A stretch of 64,000 nt of DNA from Pseudolactococcus reticulitermitis (GTDB taxonomy: Bacteria; Bacillota; Bacilli; Lactobacillales; Streptococcaceae). Under the pieces are notes generated by a model that was not told where the DNA came from, ran no database searches, and worked only from the letters and a program-made list of their open reading frames with translations. The DNA is taken from NCBI RefSeq assembly GCF_002260845.1, contig NZ_BEDT01000001.1, forward strand, positions 62,001 through 126,000, in the 5' to 3' direction. The position numbers and the translations under genes are program-made. Below, piece after piece: positions 26,884 through 33,834 of this stretch (position 1 is its first letter; each line of letters starts with the position of its first letter).

Positions 26884-27414
26884 TTAGCTAACAATAAAAT
26901 TGACCCCAGCAGCAACCTCGCCCTTTTTAGACTTCGTTTTCGGATCATATAAACTGAAACGAGCGGTTGCTTTATAGGTTCCCTTAGCTAATGATTTCTC
27001 TAGCTCGACATCCCTCACCTCCTCTCCTGGCTCAATGGCACCAGACGTATAAATGACATCACCTGTTGCATCGTCCGTGATGACGACATTCACAGGATAG
27101 GCATTCGTCTTAGGATTTTTAATATTCAGTTTGCCTTTTTTAGTCTGCTCATCAATCTCTGCTTTCGAGCCGATGACCATGTTAAATTGACTGGCATCGA
27201 CTTTTTGCTGTGCAGCTTTGGCAATCTCCTTATCAGACATTTTCTTGGCGTCCTTGCCCTCAGGCAAGAAATCACCACTGATAACAGAGACGTTTTCTTT
27301 GGGTTTATTCCAAAAGAAATGATAAACGCCATAGCTACACCCGATTAATAAAAGACAAAGCAATGGAATCAGAACTTTTTTTAACTTGTTCTTGTCATGA
27401 TTCTCGTGGGTCAT
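26884..27414 (-). CDS. Cassette A membrane-anchored assembly-type protein
   Basis: This 176-aa type II membrane protein has a basic cytoplasmic start, one membrane helix (residues about 13-30) and an extracytoplasmic domain: E-N-V-S-V-I-S-G-D-F-L-P, a helical A-K-K-M-S-D-K-E, then a beta-sandwich-like part (N-I-K-N-P, P-V-N-V-V-I, V-I-Y-T-S-G-A-I-E-P-G-E-E-V, K-G-T-Y-K-A-T-A-R-F). I recognise this kind of domain only as conserved-hypothetical in Firmicutes. It is present once per cassette between adhesin and subunit, so a chaperone or assembly platform role is plausible but inferred. Confidence 0.7.
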   Translation of the reverse strand: MTHENHDKNKLKKVLIPLLCLLLIGCSYGVYHFFWNKPKENVSVISGDFLPEGKDAKKMSDKEIAKAAQQKVDASQFNMVIGSKAEIDEQTKKGKLNIKNPKTNAYPVNVVITDDATGDVIYTSGAIEPGEEVRDVELEKSLAKGTYKATARFSLYDPKTKSKKGEVAAGVNFIVS

Positions 27415-27647
27415 CTGTAACTCCTTAGGTTAAATATTTGATAGGACACGCCTACACTCCTGACACTATTTCAAGTTGCAAGAGTTTGGAGTGAAGAAAC
27501 AGCACCTCCAGCGGAAGTAAAAACAAACTGCAATGAGGGGGGAGCATTCTTGTTTTTTGACCTAACATCTTACTGTGATGCTGTCTCGTCACTCCAAACT
27601 CCTATCACAAATTAAATAATCGTGAGTTGAGATAGGAATCGGCTAGC
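27415..27647 (-). other. Intercistronic region with 25-bp inverted repeat
   Basis: Between adhesin A and the membrane protein gene lie near-perfect inverted repeats at 27482-27506 and 27577-27601 (22 of 25 positions pair), each containing GAGTTTGGAGTGA and ACAGCA, around a 70-bp loop. No T tract follows on the minus strand. It may be an RNA processing or attenuation hairpin, or a small mobile-element remnant. Confidence 0.6.
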
Positions 27648-30485
27648 TTAAAATGGCGTACTATCAAATTTCAAGTTTAGAATATAGCCTAATTTCCGCA
27701 TGTCTGTAGTTGTCGCTGAGCCACCAAAAGTGAACGTCGCAATGTTATCACTTGCTACTCCTTTGTCAACTGCCGGATCGACCTCATCATATTGATTGAA
27801 ACAGTTTGCCAAGGTCATCAACTGATTCGATGATGTCTGCGGTAGACCATTCTCGACTAATTTGGCGCTGGCTGTCGTGACTTTTTTCCCTGTCGGATTG
27901 AGACTTAAAGCAAAGTCTGCTGGCATGGCTGGATTCGCCGCATTTGGTGTAAAGCCAGCAAGGCTTACTTTCATCGGCACACCCGAGTTATTTTTAATCG
28001 TATAAATCGGAGATTTAATCGTCACATCATCTGTTTTATTGTAAAAGATGGTACTTGTCGGTATCGTCACATTAATCGTCGCATCTAGTTCATAGACAAC
28101 CGTACTTGTCAAGGTATGACCTGCTGTAGGATGAACATTATTGTAGTGGACACTCGTATTTTCTGTTACGGTAGGCAGATAGCCTGATAGACTAGGCACC
28201 TCAGGTGAGTCAAAGGTAATGGTACCATCTGACTCTACACGAGAGTAGCCCGTTTGACCTCCTGGCGCACCTGATAAATACCGAGGTTTGCTAGGATCGA
28301 GGGTGATATCACCATTAACCGCATAATTGGCAAAGTTAGTGGTAATCTTATCCCCTGTCATTTGATCCTCAAAATACTCATATTGCGCTGTCTCAGTCAA
28401 TCTGTAATCCGGAGGTGCTTGACCTTGCCCACCTCTTACAGTATATTTGACGTCATGATGGACGGTTTTACTTTCTGATTTTTTTTGTGAATCATGAACA
28501 AATTCAATCAGATATTCCTGGTCAACGCTTGAGTCAAAATCAAATTTTTCAGCATTATCTGTAAAGTTAGTGCTTTTAAGGATATAGCCTTGCTGTCTAT
28601 AATACTCAACCGTATAGGCTGTATCATAGGGCAGCAATGTCCCCCCTACCCCTTGGATGCCCTCCTCTCTAAGAATTGTTCCCGTCGTCGCATCTTTATA
28701 GACGATGTTCGCTGTTTGGATTTCTGCCTGATACGTGATGGTATGACGCTGTGGCACACTATCCGTTGTTGCTTTTAAGTTCGGCGTTTTATCGGTCGCT
28801 TCACTCGGAATACCTAGATTTACCTCAGCATCTGTTACGGGCACGTCATCAATGACTGCTCGATAACCTGGAATGGCATACTGTCCACCTAGCTCAGGGA
28901 AATCTGTATCAGTCGTTGTACGCTGTGTTTCTGTTTTTTGCGAGCCATCTGGCATATGAATCGTTAGGATCCGTTCTTGAACAGATGGCAAGGCGTAGAG
29001 ATTGGCCTCTTGTGGCGTGCTATCCGTTGTTGATGTCCCATTTGATGTGTCATCCACTTGGGCAGTCCAGGTCACTTTCGATCCATCTGAACTCGTTGCA
29101 GGATTTGAAACATCAGAACCGACAACCGCATCTTTATCAACGATGTAATAACCGGATAAGGCATTGGTCGTCTGATTGATTGTTTCATTTGTTTTAGCCG
29201 TCCACTCATCTGTCCCGATATTTTTACCGGTCAACTGATTGATATGTTTAACTGTCCATTGTTGGGTGTCACGTTGGTAGACAACCGCACCAAGTGAAAA
29301 CGTTGACTCCCCAACATAGGCTGTCGGATTTAAACTTGACAAGTAGGTGTAACCTGAAGGCATGCCTGGCTTATCAAAGTAATAAGGGGCTTCGTCATCT
29401 TCATTACCAATCCCTAATCTCCCTCCTCGGGGCATGAGGATTTTTGAATCTAAGGCTAGTTTATTGCCCGCCTCATCTATGAAACGCACCGTTCTATTGG
29501 TTGTCAGATAGGTTCCCGTTATACCGGTCACAACAGAACGACTCGTGTATTTAGAATCATTTTTGTTACCATTCCCAACGATACCTAGATAAACTGGTTT
29601 GTCTTTCGGAATACGGTACTGAATGGTTGCTGATTTCGTTTTGCTATCGTAGGCACCCACACCCCAATCCGTTGTCGATGAATTATGTTTGTAGGTGACC
29701 GATACAATACCAGTAGAGGCTGCATAGTTGATACTCACATCGACGACAACATTTTCCCAACCCGCATAAAGTCCAACATAATCATCATCCATATATTCAG
29801 AGGCGCCAAACGCTGACCCACCAGCAGTTATCCGACTGTAAGCCGTACCACTTGATAGGGTTGCAATCCAGCCACCGTCATTATGGAAACCAGAAAACAA
29901 CATATAATGCCCTTTATAAGCTTGGCTCTCGTCCTTTAATGAACCAGATGACCCCGGCCAGTTCCCAACACCAGTTCCTAATTTGTCAATAATCTCAGAA
30001 GATGGAATATCTGAGATATAAAAGCCAGCTGCCGGAATCCGACCATCTGGGACTGTCACACTTCCTGAAATAGAAAAGTCTTTCGACGGGTCTAGTGGTT
30101 GGTTGAAGTTGGCGATGGCATTGGCAGCAGGTGCTGCGGGAATGACAAAAGTAGAGCCACTCCAATACGGGTTAATCCCCCCTGTACTCGATATTGTCGC
30201 ATTATTAGGAAAATCTTTTACGACTGTTGCCGGTACGGTAAAGTCTGAAACAGAGGCATAAAAGTCTGTCGGTAGCACGACACCACGCAACAAAACTGAC
30301 GCAGTATTTGACATCGCATGTGCAACGGTATCGCCTAGGCCTTCGTGAACATAATTTAAAATTTTTGGTGTGATGCCTGTGCCGACTACTAAGGTCGCTA
30401 AAACACCACTCGCATACAGCCATTTTTTGCCCGATTTCCATGACCGATAATTTGTTTGTTTAGTGTCATGTTTAGAATTTTTCAC
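27648..30485 (-). CDS. Cassette A large adhesin with KxYKxGKxW-type signal and C-terminal subunit domain
   Basis: This 945-aa secreted protein opens with a long basic leader containing Y-R-S-W-K-S-G-K-K-W-L-Y, the KxYKxGKxW-type signal associated with accessory Sec export of glycosylated adhesins. The N-terminal half (about 80-330) is a lectin-like beta domain. MucBP-like modules follow (W-T-V-K-H-I-N near 405, N-I-V-Y-K-D-A-T-T-G near 590). Residues about 804-945 are homologous to the whole beta-sandwich of the cassette A subunit (I-N-V-T-I-P...F-Y-N-K...N-N-S-G-V-P...L-N-L-K-F-D), but without the V-S-G-T-L-G strand. No LPXTG is present, so wall attachment must go through partners. I infer a tip adhesin. 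Confidence 0.8.
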   Translation of the reverse strand: MKNSKHDTKQTNYRSWKSGKKWLYASGVLATLVVGTGITPKILNYVHEGLGDTVAHAMSNTASVLLRGVVLPTDFYASVSDFTVPATVVKDFPNNATISSTGGINPYWSGSTFVIPAAPAANAIANFNQPLDPSKDFSISGSVTVPDGRIPAAGFYISDIPSSEIIDKLGTGVGNWPGSSGSLKDESQAYKGHYMLFSGFHNDGGWIATLSSGTAYSRITAGGSAFGASEYMDDDYVGLYAGWENVVVDVSINYAASTGIVSVTYKHNSSTTDWGVGAYDSKTKSATIQYRIPKDKPVYLGIVGNGNKNDSKYTSRSVVTGITGTYLTTNRTVRFIDEAGNKLALDSKILMPRGGRLGIGNEDDEAPYYFDKPGMPSGYTYLSSLNPTAYVGESTFSLGAVVYQRDTQQWTVKHINQLTGKNIGTDEWTAKTNETINQTTNALSGYYIVDKDAVVGSDVSNPATSSDGSKVTWTAQVDDTSNGTSTTDSTPQEANLYALPSVQERILTIHMPDGSQKTETQRTTTDTDFPELGGQYAIPGYRAVIDDVPVTDAEVNLGIPSEATDKTPNLKATTDSVPQRHTITYQAEIQTANIVYKDATTGTILREEGIQGVGGTLLPYDTAYTVEYYRQQGYILKSTNFTDNAEKFDFDSSVDQEYLIEFVHDSQKKSESKTVHHDVKYTVRGGQGQAPPDYRLTETAQYEYFEDQMTGDKITTNFANYAVNGDITLDPSKPRYLSGAPGGQTGYSRVESDGTITFDSPEVPSLSGYLPTVTENTSVHYNNVHPTAGHTLTSTVVYELDATINVTIPTSTIFYNKTDDVTIKSPIYTIKNNSGVPMKVSLAGFTPNAANPAMPADFALSLNPTGKKVTTASAKLVENGLPQTSSNQLMTLANCFNQYDEVDPAVDKGVASDNIATFTFGGSATTTDMRKLGYILNLKFDSTPF

Positions 30486-30785
30486 GACTCATATCTCCTT
30501 TCTAGTACTTACTCTTTAGTTTTCTGACGATAAGCGTTATGCTAAAATTTTCAGCATATCGTTCATGTCAGATTGACTGCACTTTAAGTTTATAACATTT
30601 ATCATAAAATGGTGTCTTGTTTTTGTTCGAATAATGAAAAAAAAAAAAAAGTAAGATTTTTTCCGCTTTTCTCTTATATCCTATAAGGTTTTTATAAATA
30701 TTCTATCTTTTATTTTTCTTGAATGTTTGTTGATTTTGGAGTAAGATATGTAATTACAGATATATTTTAAGGATGAGGGGATATT
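30486..30785. promoter_or_regulatory. Divergent regulatory region between adhesin A and the Mga-like gene
   Basis: The minus strand has a plausible promoter (AAGACA at 30613-30618, 18-bp spacer, TATAAA at 30589-30594) and a near-palindromic hairpin at 30538-30558 in the adhesin leader. A run of 14 A residues (30637-30650) sits about 20 bp upstream of that -35 box. The plus side has GATTTTGGAGTAAG (30733-30746), containing TTTGGAGT as in the cassette A repeats, close to the regulator's own promoter. Confidence 0.55.
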
Positions 30786-32252
30786 ATGGAAACTTTTTTA
30801 TTGGATAAAGAATCTAAGTATATTTTAAAAATCATCGGAGAATTGAGCATGTCACCGACAAAATCAATCTCTTTTAAAAAACTCGAAAATCGCATTGGTC
30901 TCACGAAAAAGACCATCATCACCTATATCGGCACTTTAGAAGGCTATTGTAAAGAAAATAACATTAACCCCTTTATAATTGATAATCAAAAAATTAGATT
31001 ATCAGCAAAATCTAATTTTAATGTTTTGGATCTATATTCTTATATGACGCAACATGCGATCAAATATCAAATTATGACACGGGTTCTGTTAGAGCCACAG
31101 GTCTCTTCTGTCAAGTTATACCTTGATTTGGCACTGAGTAAGAGTAATTTTTCTGTTCATCTGAAACAGTTAAATAACTTTTTAAAATCCTATCGCTGCC
31201 AGATTAATTTTCTTCATAAAACGCCACTTCAAGGAAAAGAAAGACAGATTAGATTTTTGTACTACAATTTGTTTTGGGGCTTACATCCTGATACGATGAT
31301 CCCTGATTTTCCGGGCCTTGAGACCATCACAGATTTAACACTGGAACTTATCCCACACATTTCCTACCCGACCTTATCAAAAATCAAATTACTTTTCTAT
31401 GTGACCTACATCAGGAGAAAACATGGTTATTTTATAGACTCAGAAGAAAATTATAGCCTACCAGACTCGCCCTATATCAGTTTTGATGATTTTTTCACAA
31501 AGCTAGATTGCCTTAACCTGCTCATGGATTGCCCTGATTTAGAAACCAAACGGCGAGAATGTCGCTACTTATATTTTTTATTTTCTCGTTTCAATTTAGT
31601 CACGCTTGAAGAGTGTCAGAACGACGCCTTTGAAATCAATGGGACAGATGCGCCTGAAATTGCCTGTTTTATTGCCAAATTTCAGACAAAATCAAACTTA
31701 ACCTTTCAAACACATGAGCTCAAATATCTGCATTATAACTTAACGATTTTAAACCGTGAGGCGACTGTTTTCAAAGGTAAAAGTAAAGTGTTTGATTTAA
31801 AAAATATGGTGCTGACATTTAATGAAACGAAAGGCAACACAGCTACTTTTATCAAAGAATTTCTGATGGACATCCGTGAGAAGTGCCCACAGATTAACAC
31901 CTTAATGGAGCGGTTTCCCACGCTATACTACTATTATGCGATGATTATGACAGCGATTGTCGAAAAGCATCATCAACCGATTAAACTGCTCGTGCAAAGT
32001 AGTATTTCAACGCTCCACCGAGAATTTCTCATCCAGAAAATCATAAAAGGGGCACCCTTTCCTGTTCAAATTTATACTGCTTCACAACTAAAAGGTGAGA
32101 AGCCTGATGGCATCATCTCTAACTGGCTACCTGATAAAAAATATCAGGATATTCCCTTCTTCTCTACTTCTTTATTCTACTCAGATTGGAGTCGAGATGA
32201 TTTAACTCAGTTTATTTATGATTTATCAGATCAGAAGAATCAACTCAGATAA
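30786..32252 (+). CDS. Mga/AtxA-like transcriptional regulator
   Basis: This 488-aa protein has an N-terminal helix-turn-helix (S-F-K-K-L-E-N-R-I-G-L-T-K-K-T-I-I-T-Y-I, residues about 25-50) like the HTH_Mga domain, a long helical PRD-like middle, and a C-terminal part (P-I-K-L-L-V-Q-S-S... Q-I-Y-T-A-S-Q) resembling an EIIB-like strand-helix pattern. Mga-type regulators activate surface adhesins in streptococci. It is divergent from cassette A and lies directly beside cassette B, so it probably controls them. GGATGAGGGG precedes the ATG. Confidence 0.82.
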   Translation: METFLLDKESKYILKIIGELSMSPTKSISFKKLENRIGLTKKTIITYIGTLEGYCKENNINPFIIDNQKIRLSAKSNFNVLDLYSYMTQHAIKYQIMTRVLLEPQVSSVKLYLDLALSKSNFSVHLKQLNNFLKSYRCQINFLHKTPLQGKERQIRFLYYNLFWGLHPDTMIPDFPGLETITDLTLELIPHISYPTLSKIKLLFYVTYIRRKHGYFIDSEENYSLPDSPYISFDDFFTKLDCLNLLMDCPDLETKRRECRYLYFLFSRFNLVTLEECQNDAFEINGTDAPEIACFIAKFQTKSNLTFQTHELKYLHYNLTILNREATVFKGKSKVFDLKNMVLTFNETKGNTATFIKEFLMDIREKCPQINTLMERFPTLYYYYAMIMTAIVEKHHQPIKLLVQSSISTLHREFLIQKIIKGAPFPVQIYTASQLKGEKPDGIISNWLPDKKYQDIPFFSTSLFYSDWSRDDLTQFIYDLSDQKNQLR

Positions 32253-32278
32253 ACGTTAAAAATTATTATGATTAACCA

Positions 32279-32313
32279 AAAAGACCTCTTTTCCAAATAA
32301 AACAGAAGAGAGA
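32279..32313 (-). terminator. Terminator of surface cassette B
   Basis: On the minus strand GATCTCTCTT pairs with AAAAGAGGTC (one mismatch, one G-U) and is followed by TTTTT. Confidence 0.65.
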
Positions 32314-32325
32314 TCCTATTATGTT

Positions 32326-32372
32326 GGGCTTTTCACCTTAAACGCAATGTTTAAGATGAGAAGCCCTTAATT
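32326..32372 (+). terminator. Terminator of the Mga-like gene, inside the end of the cassette B anchor gene
   Basis: GGGCTTTTCACCTTAAAC and GTTTAAGATGAGAAGCCC form an 18-bp stem (one mismatch, one G-U) with a 5-nt loop and TTAATTTTT after it on the plus strand. It overlaps the last ~12 codons of the convergent small gene. Confidence 0.7.
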
Positions 32373-32577
32373 TTTGAAGATATTTGAGAAGAAGTATTAA
32401 AGCCAGACAGATCAAGCCTAGAATGACAAATCCTGCTAGTTGTGATTCACCCATATTAGGCAAATCCTCTTGCTGCCGAACTGTATAGTTTGGTGTTTCT
32501 TGAGGTGGCTTTTGATCACTTGAATGATTTTCGTCTTTTATGCCTAATTGACCTGAGACGATTATTTCATTTTCCAT
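32338..32577 (-). CDS. Cassette B small anchor-like protein with LPNMG in place of LPXTG
   Basis: This 79-aa paralogue of the cassette A and C anchors starts M-E-N-E-I-I-V-S-G-Q-L-G after AAGGTGAT; the ATG at 32577 is preferred over an upstream one at 32592. It has the Y-T-V-R-Q-Q strand, then L-P-N-M-G at residues 39-43, a hydrophobic helix and a basic tail, and no signal peptide. The Thr of the sortase motif is Met, so standard sortase A processing is doubtful: the protein may stay membrane-bound or need a special sortase. The final codons overlap a convergent terminator hairpin. Confidence 0.7.
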   Translation of the reverse strand: MENEIIVSGQLGIKDENHSSDQKPPQETPNYTVRQQEDLPNMGESQLAGFVILGLICLALILLLKYLQKLRASHLKHCV

Positions 32578-32595
32578 GAAAATCACCTTCATTCA

Positions 32596-33201
32596 TTAAA
32601 ATGCAACAGAATCAAACTTCAAGCCCAAAGTATAGCTTAATTTCAAAGGCGTTGTAGATGTTGCTGTACCGCCATATGTGAAGGTTGCTTGATTATCAAC
32701 TGCTGTTGCTACTGTGTCAGATGCCTTGAATTGATTAGCACTATTTGCCAAAGTAATTAACTCAGAAGGAGCCGCTGTAACTGAACCATCTTTAATCAAT
32801 TCTGTGCTCGGCGTTGTTGCAGGATTGGCAGTGGTTCCTGTCACTTTAAGATTCAAATCAAAATCTGTTGGCAATGCACCATTGTTAGCATCAGCAGTAA
32901 AGCTAGCAGCTGTTACTTTTACAGGTCGTCCTGAATGGTTGACAATTGTATAAGTTGGTGCCTTAATCGTCGCATCATTCGTTTTATTATAGAAGATGGT
33001 ATTAGTTGGTATCGTCACATTAATCCAAGCTGGATCTGTTTCCGGAATCGATGATCCCGGATCAGTATTATCAGCACCTAATGTGCCGTTGACCGTAATA
33101 TCTCCAGCTGATTGTCCATCGATAGTTTGATCTGCTGAAACAGCTTGAGCGCCTGCAAATACAGCAGTTGAGATTAGTAGTGTTGCAAGTATTTTTTTCA
33201 T
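32596..33201 (-). CDS. Cassette B secreted beta-sandwich subunit
   Basis: This 201-aa exported protein is a paralogue of the cassette A subunit: signal peptide M-K-K-I-L-A-T-L-L..., N-terminal extension D-I-T-V-N-G-T-L-G-A-D-N-T-D-P, then W-I-N-V-T-I-P-T-N-T-I-F-Y-N-K and the same beta-sandwich ending L-S-Y-T-L-G-L-K-F-D. Start 33201 is chosen because the signal peptide matches its paralogues; 17 upstream codons in the open frame are not signal-like. It lies 18 bases before the anchor gene. Inferred to link adhesin B and anchor. Confidence 0.75.
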   Translation of the reverse strand: MKKILATLLISTAVFAGAQAVSADQTIDGQSAGDITVNGTLGADNTDPGSSIPETDPAWINVTIPTNTIFYNKTNDATIKAPTYTIVNHSGRPVKVTAASFTADANNGALPTDFDLNLKVTGTTANPATTPSTELIKDGSVTAAPSELITLANSANQFKASDTVATAVDNQATFTYGGTATSTTPLKLSYTLGLKFDSVAF

Positions 33202-33279
33202 TTTCCCTTTTTCCTTTTTTCTTGTTTGTTTTCCCGTTTCCACCATTATCACGATTGATAGTGAGGTAGCGATAAATTG

Positions 33280-33813
33280 TTAGTCGACAATAACATTAAC
33301 CCCAGCAGCAACTTCACCCTTTTTAGCTTTAGTGACTGGATCATATAAGCTAAAATGTGCCGTTGTCTGATAGGTCCCCTTAGATAATTTTTTCTCTAAT
33401 CTTACATGGCTCACCTCCTCTCCCGGCTCGATTGCACCCGATGTATAGATGATGTCGCCTGTTTGATCTTCAATGATGACAACATTGACTGGATAAGTAT
33501 TGTTCTTAGGATTTCGGATATGCAGTGTCCCCTCTTGTGTCTGACTAGCAATATCCACTTTTGAGCTAATCATCATGTTGAAATGACTTGCATCAGCCTT
33601 TTTTTGTGCAAATTCAGCCAGCTCTTTATCAGACATTTTCTTAGCATCTTTTCCTTTGGGCATGAAATCTCCACTGATGATAGAAATATTTTCTTTTGGT
33701 CTATTCCAAAAGAAATGATAGATGCCATAACCACCACATACTAATAAAAGACAGAGCAATAGAATGACTAGTCCTTTTTTCCGCTTCTTTTGATTATCGT
33801 CTCCATAGTTCAT
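33280..33813 (-). CDS. Cassette B membrane-anchored assembly-type protein
   Basis: This 177-aa type II membrane protein is closely similar to its cassette A and C counterparts (E-N-I-S-I-I-S-G-D-F-M-P-K-G-K-D-A-K-K-M-S-D-K-E, P-V-N-V-V-I, I-Y-T-S-G-A-I-E-P-G-E-E-V, F-S-L-Y-D-P). One membrane helix follows a basic start. It lies between adhesin and subunit genes, with GGGGGA before the ATG. A chaperone or assembly role is inferred from position and conservation. Confidence 0.7.
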   Translation of the reverse strand: MNYGDDNQKKRKKGLVILLLCLLLVCGGYGIYHFFWNRPKENISIISGDFMPKGKDAKKMSDKELAEFAQKKADASHFNMMISSKVDIASQTQEGTLHIRNPKNNTYPVNVVIIEDQTGDIIYTSGAIEPGEEVSHVRLEKKLSKGTYQTTAHFSLYDPVTKAKKGEVAAGVNVIVD

Positions 33814-33834
33814 ATCCTATTCCCCCAGTTTTTA

